DNA from: Spirochaetales bacterium
GTDB taxonomy: Bacteria > Spirochaetota > Spirochaetia > SZUA-6 > RPPD01
Length of the DNA: 35,406 nucleotides
Reading direction: 5' to 3'
NCBI GenBank assembly: GCA_016934415.1
Contig: JAFGSW010000044.1
Span: forward strand, 1 to 35,406
The translations under genes and the position numbers were made by a program. Under the pieces are notes generated by a model. That model made no database searches. It worked only from the letters and a program-made list of their open reading frames with translations, and had not been told where the DNA came from. The stretch's first letter is position 1. Every line of letters begins with the position of its first letter. Positions 18,844-26,582 of this stretch are shown in pieces.

Positions 18844-20568
18844 TCACCCCCCGTTTCCATGGGAATAAGCCTGGTCGGCGAGCTCCGGCAACTCTTGTTT
18901 GAAATGCTTCATCAGAGATAAGATGACGTTCGGGACGGATTGGCCGAGACCGCATTTCGACGCGAGCCGCATGGTGTCACACAAGGAAGCGAGCTCTCTC
19001 CAATAATCCATGGAGCATTTCCCGCTCTTCATCATTTTCAGGCCTTCAAGCAGTTTCCTCGTGCCGATGCGGCAGGGCGTACATTGACCGCATGATTCTT
19101 CCGCAAAGAATTCAAGTACATTGCATGCGATGCTCGCCATGCCGCGTTGCGGCCCGATGACGATGACCGAACCTCCCGTTGGAACATCCTCATAGGAAAT
19201 CTCCCTGTCGAATTCTTTTTCCGGGATGCACGAGCCGGAAGCGCCGCCGATTTGAACGGCCTTCGCCTCCGTGCCTCCGACATGATCAAGCACGTCTTTC
19301 ACCCGGACGCCCATGGGGAATTCGTAGACGCCCGGTCGCTCGCAATCGCCGGAAACGCTGAATATCTTGTATCCCGGCGATTTTTCAGCGCCGGCCCGGC
19401 GAAACCAATCCGATCCCCGGGCGATAATGCATAAAACCCATAGAAACGTTTCCACGTTATTGACGCAGGTGGGCATACCGCGGAATCCCCCGTCCACGGG
19501 GAAGGGAGGCCGGTTGCGTGGCTCCCCGCGCCCGCCTTCCAGGGACTCTATGAGCGCGGTTTCCTCGCCGCAGATGTAGGCGCCGGCTCCCATCCTTATT
19601 TCAATCTCGAAATCGAATCCGGGTTTGCCGAGGATGCTTTCCCCCAGAAGGTTTTGCCGTTTTCTCTTTTCGATTGTTTTTGCAAGGCGGTCTTTCAAGT
19701 GGGCGTATTCGGCGCGCAGGTAGATAAAACCTTTCCGGGCGCCGAGCGCGTGGGCGGCAACCGTCATTCCCTCGCAGACGAGGTCCGGATACCGCGAGAG
19801 AAGAATCCTGTCCTTGTACGTTCCGGGTTCACCTTCATCGGCGTTGCATACTATATATTTCTCCTTTGAAGACGCGACGGCCGTCAGGCTCCATTTGACG
19901 GCCGTCGGATATCCGGCGCCCCCCCGCCCCCTGAGACCGGCGCGTGAGATTTCATCGATTATTTCCGGCTTTTTCCTCTGAAGCACCTCTTTGAGAGCTT
20001 CATCCGGTTTCAAACGATCGAACGATAACCGGCCGATGAACGTTTCATGAATCGTTCCATCGAATTCGAACGCCCGACCGGGGTTTGCATTCGATTTATA
20101 ATGCTCCAAGATGTCATGCACTTTTTCAACGGTAACGCGCGTAAATGGCCGGTCGTTTACCAGCAAGGCGGGTCCCCGGTCGCACAGACCGATGCAGTTT
20201 GTCCACTCGAGACTGAATTGCCCGTCTTTCGTCGTTTCTCCGAACGGAATGCCCAATTCGGCTTCAAGCCGGGAGGCGATAAGGCTTTTCCCCGCCATAT
20301 CACACGATATTGTTTTGCACAGCCTGATGACGAAACGTCCTTGGGGTTTTTCAGAGAGGAAACGGTAAAACGAGACGACTCCCGATATCGCCACCGGGGG
20401 AATTCCAAATCGTTCCGCGACCGACAGCACGGCTTCCTCGGACACGGAGCCGCATGTGCTTTGAATATCGCGCAGGACGGGAAGCAGGGAACTGCGGTCG
20501 GCACCGTATCGCCTCACTAGGCCGTCTATCTTTTTCATTACTTCAGCGTCTTCTGGATCTGGCATCAT
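18844..20568 (-). CDS. NuoE-NuoF fusion, NAD(P)H-linked diaphorase subunit of the [FeFe] hydrogenase
   Basis: The 574-residue product fuses two proteins usually separate. Residues 1-160 are a NuoE/HydC-type thioredoxin-like [2Fe-2S] domain (Cys84, 89, 125, 129, spaced 4-35-3). Residues about 170-560 are NuoF/HydB-like, with FMN/NAD-site GRGGAGYPTAVKW (214-226), CNADEGEPGTYKDR, GAGAYICGEETALIESLEG (327-345) and the [4Fe-4S] ligands Cys493, 496, 499 and 539. The C-terminal double [4Fe-4S] ferredoxin domain of bifurcating HydB is absent. It should pass electrons between NAD(P)H and HydA; whether it bifurcates with ferredoxin is open. The start ATG20568 has GCGAGG upstream, with a GTG nine bases earlier as alternative. 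First gene of the operon. Confidence 0.93.
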   Translation of the reverse strand: MMPDPEDAEVMKKIDGLVRRYGADRSSLLPVLRDIQSTCGSVSEEAVLSVAERFGIPPVAISGVVSFYRFLSEKPQGRFVIRLCKTISCDMAGKSLIASRLEAELGIPFGETTKDGQFSLEWTNCIGLCDRGPALLVNDRPFTRVTVEKVHDILEHYKSNANPGRAFEFDGTIHETFIGRLSFDRLKPDEALKEVLQRKKPEIIDEISRAGLRGRGGAGYPTAVKWSLTAVASSKEKYIVCNADEGEPGTYKDRILLSRYPDLVCEGMTVAAHALGARKGFIYLRAEYAHLKDRLAKTIEKRKRQNLLGESILGKPGFDFEIEIRMGAGAYICGEETALIESLEGGRGEPRNRPPFPVDGGFRGMPTCVNNVETFLWVLCIIARGSDWFRRAGAEKSPGYKIFSVSGDCERPGVYEFPMGVRVKDVLDHVGGTEAKAVQIGGASGSCIPEKEFDREISYEDVPTGGSVIVIGPQRGMASIACNVLEFFAEESCGQCTPCRIGTRKLLEGLKMMKSGKCSMDYWRELASLCDTMRLASKCGLGQSVPNVILSLMKHFKQELPELADQAYSHGNGG

Positions 20569-20889
20569 TCGAATCACCTCGCCTTATTCTTCAACGGATT
20601 ACGGTCGCCCCTTCACCGTCCGGAACAAACAGGGTCTCCGTGACGCCTCGGCGCCCGGCGGAATGAGAGATATTTCCCGGAATACGAATGAAAAGGAATT
20701 GATGGGTTCCTCCTTGGCGGAAGCGCGGATGTCCCTTGCTTCAACAAGGAGTGAAAGGCCCTTCGAAGGCTGTAATCGATGAAAGTAAGGCAGCGTGACC
20801 GGCCCGCTTCATACGGACCGTTGCGGAAGGTCGTTCGTCCGGCGCGGCTCCGTGCCGCTCATCTTTCATAGCACGCGCGGGCGGGATTG
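20569..20889. other. Gene-free leader region of the hydrogenase operon
   Basis: About 320 bases separate the operon start from the DUF3842 gene end, both on the minus strand. Apart from a short CCTTG/CAAGG hairpin near 20735-20751, I see no convincing gene, terminator or promoter. Confidence 0.4.
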
Positions 20890-21315
20890 TCAACGGTCTT
20901 CCTCGATCACCCGCCGCGCCTCGGCGACGGCCTCGCCGATCAGCTCCGAGAGGGTCCGGTTCTCCAGCCCGACGATCTTCACCTGCGGGTGATGCATCGG
21001 CACGAGGATCTTCCGTCCGCGCGCGTTCATGACGATTTCGGCGATTTCCTTTGTAACCTCGCCCATGAGACCGTTCGCGAGCGCGATGCCGATCGGCCCG
21101 AGGACGATGTCTCCCTGGTTGATCGAGCAACGGAGCGCGTTCTCCCCGGTCGCGCCCCTGTTCGACCCGGCCCGAAGCATCTTCTCGGTCGCGGTGGAGT
21201 TCGTCCCGAGCGCGACGACGCCGAGGTCCGCCCCGAACTCCTCCCGCAGACGGGTCACGATTTCCGCGCCTATTCCGCCGCCCATGCCGTCAATAACCAC
21301 GATAGTGATTCCCAT
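20890..21315 (-). CDS. DUF3842 family protein
   Basis: The 141-residue product matches the DUF3842 pattern as I recall it. A Rossmann-like start, ITIVVIDGMGGGIGAEIV, is followed by VVALGTNSTATEKMLRAGSNRGATGENA, then GPIGIALANGLMGEVT, then KILVPMHHPQVKIVG. The glycine-rich loop suggests nucleotide or small-ligand binding; the family has no established function that I know. ATG21315 is chosen because it gives the conserved N-terminus; GAAAGG lies ten bases upstream. A 29-base inverted repeat resembling a NikR box sits directly upstream over the -10. It lies 320 bases before the hydrogenase operon on the same strand. A role in nickel or redox-metal homeostasis is a guess from the operator. Confidence 0.8.
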   Translation of the reverse strand: MGITIVVIDGMGGGIGAEIVTRLREEFGADLGVVALGTNSTATEKMLRAGSNRGATGENALRCSINQGDIVLGPIGIALANGLMGEVTKEIAEIVMNARGRKILVPMHHPQVKIVGLENRTLSELIGEAVAEARRVIEEDR

Positions 21316-21316
21316 T

Positions 21317-21345
21317 GGTATTACGCCTTTCAAAAATGTAATACC
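21317..21345. promoter_or_regulatory. NikR-like operator at the DUF3842 promoter
   Basis: GGTATTAC at 21317-21324 and its exact reverse complement GTAATACC at 21338-21345 are separated by 13 bases. The right half covers the -10 element. The half-site and spacing are the same as at 28464-28490 and close to the GTGTTAC-N13/14-GTAACAC pattern I recall for NikR in deltaproteobacteria. Confidence 0.6.
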
Positions 21346-21366
21346 GCATTTTTCTTTTCCTGACAA
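21338..21366 (-). promoter_or_regulatory. Promoter of the DUF3842 gene
   Basis: On the minus strand TTGTCA (21366-21361) and TATTAC (21343-21338) are 17 bases apart. The -10 is moderate, but it is embedded in the inverted repeat, the expected layout for repression. Transcription should start near 21331, leaving a leader of about 15 bases. Confidence 0.5.
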
Positions 21367-21546
21367 GATTCTTCAATGACGCGCCGGGTCAACGGTCCAT
21401 ATGCATATGAATTAATCGTGCGATTCCATCGTAAGCGATAACAGAATCCCGGTGCCGTGAATACTTTTGCCGATGTTGAGCCCCAACAAAATACGGACGG
21501 GAGCAGCATGCAACGGGCTCGGCAAGGCACGCAAACCGGTCTATGT

Positions 21547-23097
21547 TCACGCCGGCCCGGCGGCGGTTTTCCCTTCTTCCTCCAGCTTGATTTTCCGCAC
21601 CACTCCGTCCAGTTCCTCCCCCAGCCGCACGATATCCTTGACCGCCGCGCCCGTCTGCCGGGCCGTCTCCGCCGTCTGCCGCGATATCTCCGCCATCTGC
21701 CGCATCGTGTCCGCCGCCTGCCGCGACCCCGTCTCCTGCTGCTTCGTCGACGCGTCGATCTTCTGTGTGAACGTGTAATTGCTGTTCACCTTCCCCACCA
21801 CCTGTTCCATGTTTTCCGATATCGCCTTCACCGTCCGTCCGCTCTCCAGTACGTTCCCGGATTCCGTTTCCGACGATTTGATGATCGATTCCAGAAAGGC
21901 CTTGATCTCCCGCGCCGCCTTCTCCACGTTCTTGGCCGAAGCCAGCGTCTCCTTGGACAACTCCCGGATCTCGGCCGCCACCACCGAGAACCCGCTCCCC
22001 GCCTCCCCGCTCCGTGACGCCTCGATCGAAGCATTGATCGAAAGTATGTTGATCTTGTTCGCCACTTCCTTGATCAGGTCCACCATCTCATTGATCAGGG
22101 CCGAACGCTTGCCCAGTTCGCCTATCTCTTCCGCGTTCCTCCGGCTGACGGTTCCCACTTCCTCCAGCCGGGCCACCGTCTTCGCGAGATCCTTCTTTCC
22201 GGCTTCAAGCAGGCTGATAACCTCCCCGCTGGAAGCGACCAGCTCGTTGACGCTGCTCGTGATTTGTCGGGCGGTGGCGCTCAACTCCTGGAGCGTGGCG
22301 CTGACCTCCGTGACGCCGCTGGCGTGTTCCGTCGCCCCGCTTGTCTGTTCCTGGGAGGCCGCATCGATTTTCCGCGCGCTCGAGTTCAGCGTGACGATGA
22401 TCTCTTTCGCCTTCCGGATGATTTCCAAAAGCCCTTCGGCCAGAACCTTGTTGTTTTCGGCCAGTTGCCGCGCCTCCGCCCCCGCCTTTCTGGCGCTGCC
22501 GGCCTTCTCTTCCGCCACCTTGACCATCCCCTGGTTAAGGCTCAGGATCAGCAAGGCGAAAAAACTGCCCAGAAGAAAAACAACCACTCCCAGCACGACT
22601 TCCATCGGCGCCGTATCCGCCATGACCCGGGAGATGTCCGTAAACTTGACCCGGGCGATGAAGACAATATCGACAATCCCCAGACCGAGGGCGATCAGGA
22701 TATTGGAGCGGCGGACGGAATACAGACAGGTGACAGTAAGCAAAAGGAACAAATAGCATAAAAAAATATAGAATATGCCGAAGTCATCCCTCGCTTCGTA
22801 CGACAAAGTAAGCAGCAATATGCCGATGGCGTATATAATGGCGGCCAAAAGCGAGGACAGATCGAAGCGGCCGTATTTAATGAGAAAAAGCGAAACGAGG
22901 TCGAAAAGAAGGAAAATCGGCAAGGCCGCCAGAAGCATGGCATCGGTTCTCAAACCTAAGAGAATTGCCAACAGCACAACGGAGGAAGCCAAGACGAGGG
23001 CGATGTTGATCATGACCATCACCCGCGCCTTTTTCTGTACTTCCAGGGAATCGTCGGCGTATCGTAACAGCAGAAAAGCGAATATATTTCCGCGCAT
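21547..23097 (-). CDS. Methyl-accepting chemotaxis-type protein with six-span membrane domain
   Basis: The 516-residue product starts at ATG23097 behind GAAGGGGGTGTT. Residues about 28-190 hold six hydrophobic spans with short loops and no periplasmic sensing domain, so it probably senses membrane or cytoplasmic state. The rest is a long coiled-coil signalling domain whose hairpin tip reads NKINILSINASIEASRSGEA (about residues 345-370), followed by GFSVVAAEIRELS. These contact CheA and CheW. Gln/Glu-rich helices on both sides may be methylated. No che genes are nearby. A longer frame exists upstream but runs through the 21-bp repeat array and is not supported. The region upstream of the gene, to 24202, has no other gene. 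Confidence 0.9.
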   Translation of the reverse strand: MRGNIFAFLLLRYADDSLEVQKKARVMVMINIALVLASSVVLLAILLGLRTDAMLLAALPIFLLFDLVSLFLIKYGRFDLSSLLAAIIYAIGILLLTLSYEARDDFGIFYIFLCYLFLLLTVTCLYSVRRSNILIALGLGIVDIVFIARVKFTDISRVMADTAPMEVVLGVVVFLLGSFFALLILSLNQGMVKVAEEKAGSARKAGAEARQLAENNKVLAEGLLEIIRKAKEIIVTLNSSARKIDAASQEQTSGATEHASGVTEVSATLQELSATARQITSSVNELVASSGEVISLLEAGKKDLAKTVARLEEVGTVSRRNAEEIGELGKRSALINEMVDLIKEVANKINILSINASIEASRSGEAGSGFSVVAAEIRELSKETLASAKNVEKAAREIKAFLESIIKSSETESGNVLESGRTVKAISENMEQVVGKVNSNYTFTQKIDASTKQQETGSRQAADTMRQMAEISRQTAETARQTGAAVKDIVRLGEELDGVVRKIKLEEEGKTAAGPA

Positions 23098-24202
23098 AAC
23101 ACCCCCTTCATTGTAGTTATAATGCATTATCAATTCATTGTGGGAGGAAAAAAACCGACGGCTCCGTTCCTCATTTGAATCCGGCGGCGGGACGGCGGGA
23201 AAGAAAAGATCCGCCTCCCAACGGGTGCGCGCGCTCCTGAAAAAACAATGCGATCTCTTCCTGAACGCGGGACGGACGGAGAAATGGGAAAGGGACGCCG
23301 CCGTTTTCCGCAAACGATGCGCAGGCCAGCCGGCTTTCCGAGATAAGCGGCGGGAAGGCCGGGCCGTGACGGGATGCCGCGGGCGTCTCCCGGCGCTTGG
23401 CGCGAGCTGACGGGCGGGTGGCTCAGGATGAAACGGTCCCGGCGCGCAATGAATTGACCGTCCCGCGAAGTGATGCGGGCTTGGCGTGCGGTGAAATCGA
23501 ACCGGCGTATTCTGAATTGAGCCGGGCGCACGCCGATAAATAGGATGGCGTACGATAACGTGCCGTTTGCGCTCGATGAAAATGCCGCCGCATGGATCGT
23601 ATAGACGATGGCGTGCGTTGACATGTTGTCGGCGTGTATTGAATTCACGGATACCGGCGTCAAAAAAAGGCTTCCCGCTCTCGTTATGACCGTGGCGCGC
23701 GATGCGTCTTGTTTGTCGTTCAGTGAAATGAAGCCGGCGCTCGCGCGACAATCGTTTGGCGTTCGTTGATTTCAGGCCGGCGCGCGGTGAAATGAAGAAT
23801 GCGGACGATTTTTTTGGATTTCAGGCATCGAAATGAAAGTGGCGTGCGCCGCGGGAAACGGTGGCGTGCGTTAAATTGAGAAAACCCGGCGTTGGAATAA
23901 AACCGTAAGCGTCTGTTTGAGGGCGTCGTTCGATGAAATTGTCGCGGCGTGGATTGGAATGACGAGTGCGTTGGGGCAATAACGATAAGGACGATGGGAG
24001 AGGAGGCGATTGTTGCCGTTTTGGCTGTAATTATACTGGCAGGAGATAATGCTGCCCCGTATTCTTGCATTATTTCCCAACTATAAAAGTGGAAACGATA
24101 GGCCCAATTCACAATAGAAAGGAAGAGATGTCAGAAATGCGATATTGCTGCCAATAGCCTTGTTTTTTGCAGTTCTTCGCCTGGGCGTGACTGTTCCCCG
24201 TC
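23098..24202. other. Gene-free stretch of 1.1 kb containing the 21-bp array
   Basis: Three partly open minus-strand frames cross this stretch, but each reads the same 21-base unit as a seven-residue repeat (variants of RTPASFH, HAGFISR and similar), with no ribosome site. The part 23140-23366 is GC-rich without recognisable features; 24000-24130 is AT-rich. I see no supported gene. Confidence 0.55.
23367..23997. repeat. Degenerate tandem array with a 21-bp period, about 30 units
   Basis: On the plus strand, units begin with TGAAAT or a variant (TGAAT, TGAT, CGAT, TGAC, TTGGAAT) and carry CCGGCG or GGCGTGCG about ten bases later. Unit starts fall at 23408, 23429, 23450, 23471, 23492, 23513 and 23534. 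Further along they fall at 23619, 23640, 23724, 23767, 23788, 23871, 23934 and 23955, so the phase drifts only a few bases over about 600. Individual units differ at up to half of their positions, so the phase is conserved more than the sequence. No spacers and no exact repeats, so it is not a CRISPR array. Confidence 0.75.
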
Positions 24203-24679
24203 TCAACGCCCGGACGTTTTTTCCTCGAACCAGCCGATGCGCGCCCCGGGAACCGAATCGATGGACGCTCCGTAGGGCTTTACGTCCAGGACAAGGCTGC
24301 CGTCCAGGGCGTCCAAGCCGCGTACAGTCAGGCGGTTTCCCTTCCTCTCCATCAACTCCACCACGCAGACATTGATCGGGTTGGGGCGCGCCGGCGACCG
24401 GCAGGCGAAGACCCCGCGGGGCTCCGGTCCCCAGGGCGTCGCGGTCGTGAGAACGCCGCGATCGGCGAGGTGGGCCCAGTAGAGGACGTAGAGGTGGGTC
24501 GATTTCTCGACATCCAGGAGGGCTTCGGCGTACTCCCCGAAGATCTCGATTTCCGCGGTCGCCTCGGAAAAGCGCCCCTGGAAGGGCGCCCTGTCTGCGT
24601 CGCGGTAGGGAGTGTGCGCCGCCCCGACGGGCGTGAGGACCATGTCGTCCGCCTCGCTTCGTTCCCCTTTATTCGCCAT
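24203..24679 (-). CDS. TrmO/TsaA-like (UPF0066) protein
   Basis: The 158-residue product has the UPF0066 beta-barrel signature: TPVGAAHTPYRDADRAPFQGR at the start, EIEIFGEYAEALLDVE, then LYWAH, FACRSPARPNPINVCVVEL and LDALDGSLVLDVKPY. TrmO methylates the threonylcarbamoyl-adenosine at position 37 of some tRNAs using SAM. This short form lacks the C-terminal extension of the E. coli protein and resembles archaeal forms that occur beside metal transporters, so a different methyl transfer is possible. ATG24679 has GGAGGTGACGC before it and overlaps the ABC ATPase end by 11 bases. Last gene of the fmdE-ABC operon. Confidence 0.85.
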   Translation of the reverse strand: MANKGERSEADDMVLTPVGAAHTPYRDADRAPFQGRFSEATAEIEIFGEYAEALLDVEKSTHLYVLYWAHLADRGVLTTATPWGPEPRGVFACRSPARPNPINVCVVELMERKGNRLTVRGLDALDGSLVLDVKPYGASIDSVPGARIGWFEEKTSGR

Positions 24680-25454
24680 GCGTCACCTCCCCGGGCGGGT
24701 CCAATACGGGCGTCACGATCGTCTCGCCGTTCCTTTCCTCCACCCGGACTTTCACCCCGTACGTGCGTTCGATGTTCCCCGCTTCGATCACCTCGCGCCC
24801 CCCGCCCGCCAGCGCCGCGCCGTCATGCATGAGAAGAAAGACATCCGAGAATCGGACGGCCAGGTTGACGTCGTGGATGGCCATCAGGACCGATATACCA
24901 CGCTCCCCGACCGCCCGGCGGACCGTGTGCATAACCTCGAGCTGGTTGCGCAAGTCCAGGTTGCTGGTGGGCTCGTCGAGGAGCAGCACCCGCGGTTCCT
25001 GGGCCAGCGCCCGGGCGATGACCACCTTCTGGTATTCCCCGCCGCTCAACTCGTCGACGAAGCGCAGGGACAATTCGTCCAGCTCCAGTTCCTCGATCAC
25101 GCGCTCCGCGACCTCCAGGTCCCGGGCCCTGACGCCCCAGCCGATGTGCGGCCGCCGCCCCATGAGCACCGCGTCGAAAACGGTAAGCCGGGCCCGGTAT
25201 ATCTCCCGCTGGGGCACGTAGGCGAGAAGGCGGGCGGCCTCCCGGCGGTTGAGGTTGTCCCTGTCCTCCCCACCCAGGGAAATACTCCCCCGGTCCGACC
25301 TCAGGATGCCGGCCACGCATTTGAGCAGCGTGCTCTTGCCGGCGCCATTGTTGCCGAGGATGGAACACAGGCTCCCGCCGGCCACTTCGAGATCTATCCC
25401 ACGCAGCGCCGCCCGCGCTCCGTAACTGAACGAAAGGCCTTTCACCCGCAGCAT
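24669..25454 (-). CDS. FecE-type ABC importer ATPase (metal/metallophore/cobalamin family)
   Basis: The 261-residue product is a complete ABC ATPase: Walker A GNNGAGKST (34-42), Q-loop PQRE (81-84), signature LSGGEYQK (136-143), Walker B LLLDEPT (157-163) with Glu161, and His194. The GVRARDLEVAERVIEEL insert is typical of BtuD/FecE-type ATPases. It drives uptake of a chelated metal or corrinoid through the permease encoded just upstream. ATG25454 shares one base with the permease stop, and GGAGGG lies seven bases upstream; GTG25457 is an alternative. It overlaps the TsaA-like gene at its end, so four genes are translationally linked. Confidence 0.93.
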   Translation of the reverse strand: MLRVKGLSFSYGARAALRGIDLEVAGGSLCSILGNNGAGKSTLLKCVAGILRSDRGSISLGGEDRDNLNRREAARLLAYVPQREIYRARLTVFDAVLMGRRPHIGWGVRARDLEVAERVIEELELDELSLRFVDELSGGEYQKVVIARALAQEPRVLLLDEPTSNLDLRNQLEVMHTVRRAVGERGISVLMAIHDVNLAVRFSDVFLLMHDGAALAGGGREVIEAGNIERTYGVKVRVEERNGETIVTPVLDPPGEVTHGE

Positions 25455-26578
25455 CACGCCGCCCTCCGGCCGCTTTTTATAAAACCGCGTATCAAGAGGT
25501 AGACGAACAGGGGGGCGCCCAGGACCGAGGTGACGGCGCCCACCGGCAGAACGACCGGCGCGATGATCATGCGGCTGAACGTGTCCGAAACGAGCAGAAG
25601 CAGTGCGCCGGCGAGGGCCGAGCCGGGAATAAGGTAGCGGTAGTCCCCGCCGACGACCCGACGCATCAGGTGCGGCGCCAACAGTCCCACGAAGGCGATG
25701 ATCCCCAGGAAGGAGACAGCCGTGGCCGTGACCAATGAGGTGAGAAGCATCCCGATCGTCCTGGTCCGGCCCACGTTCACTCCCAGGCTGTGGGCGATGT
25801 CGTCTCCGCCGCCCAGGGCGTTGTAGTCCCAGCGTTTGAGGAGAAACCAGACCGTCACCGGCACGGTCACGCCGGCAATGATCGCCAGATCGCGCCAGGA
25901 AGCCCGGCCGATATCTCCGAAGGTCCAGAAGACAATGGAGGCCACCTGCACGTCGGTGGCGAAGAACTGGACGATCACCGTACCAGCGGAAAAAAGCGAT
26001 CCCATGGCCACACCGGCCAGGACCATGACCTCGGGAGTAACGCCCCGCAGGCGCGCCAGGAGGAGGACGGCCAGGGTCACGGCCATGGCCCCGGCGAAGG
26101 CGGAAATCGTGACCAGAAACGGATTGGCGATGAGGAAGGCGTCCCGGACGGCGCCCGCCGCGTTGGCGCTCCCCGCACCCCCGACGAGGATGGCGACGGC
26201 CGCCCCGAAGGCGGCCCCCTGGGAAACGCCCAGGGTGTAGTCTGAAGCGAGGGGATTCTGCAGGACGTTCTGCATGACGCAGCCGGCCAGGGCCAGACCC
26301 AGGCCGGCCGCGATCGCCGCCAGGACGCGGGGCAGGCGGATGCCCAGGACGATCTGCGCCGAGCGCGCGTCCCCGCCCCCGAAAATAATTTCAACCACCT
26401 TCAGGGGCGAAAGCCGAGCCGATCCCAGCCCCAGGGAGACGACGGCGACCGCGATCAGCGCGACGCCCAGAAGCGCAATGAGCAGGACCTTCCGTCCGCC
26501 GTATTTCCTGTAGGCGGCTCCGCTTCCCTGCGGCGGGACGGACCGGCGAGACTTCTCCCTCACCCGCGACGCGTCCAT
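25454..26578 (-). CDS. FecCD/BtuC-type ABC importer permease
   Basis: The 374-residue product has about ten membrane spans after a basic cytoplasmic tail of about 30 residues. Family motifs are RLPRVLAAIAAGLGLALAGCVMQNVLQNPLASDYTLG near residues 80-120, the long MxLAGVAMGSLFSA segment, AHSLGVNVG, and the ATPase-contacting region GLLAPHLMRRVVGGDYRYLIP. Substrates of this family are iron-siderophores, heme, cobalamin, molybdate or nickel chelates. Start ATG26578 lies four bases after the stop of the binding protein, with GAGG close before it; a GTG four codons upstream is possible. One permease gene implies a homodimer. Confidence 0.92.
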   Translation of the reverse strand: MDASRVREKSRRSVPPQGSGAAYRKYGGRKVLLIALLGVALIAVAVVSLGLGSARLSPLKVVEIIFGGGDARSAQIVLGIRLPRVLAAIAAGLGLALAGCVMQNVLQNPLASDYTLGVSQGAAFGAAVAILVGGAGSANAAGAVRDAFLIANPFLVTISAFAGAMAVTLAVLLLARLRGVTPEVMVLAGVAMGSLFSAGTVIVQFFATDVQVASIVFWTFGDIGRASWRDLAIIAGVTVPVTVWFLLKRWDYNALGGGDDIAHSLGVNVGRTRTIGMLLTSLVTATAVSFLGIIAFVGLLAPHLMRRVVGGDYRYLIPGSALAGALLLLVSDTFSRMIIAPVVLPVGAVTSVLGAPLFVYLLIRGFIKSGRRAA

Positions 26579-26582
26579 GCCC

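Noticed and set aside
23098..23751. N-terminal extension of the chemotaxis-type protein by about 218 residues
   Set aside because: The extension reads the 21-bp array as low-complexity heptads and has no ribosome site. ATG23097 has GGGGGTG just before it and begins directly at the membrane domain.
23367..23997. CRISPR array
   Set aside because: Units are contiguous and degenerate, without identical repeats or unique spacers, and no cas gene is near.
23720..24112. Heptapeptide-repeat protein encoded by the array
   Set aside because: All three minus-strand frames are partly open because the unit length is a multiple of three. None spans the whole array or has a ribosome site. It stays possible that the array derives from an old gene.
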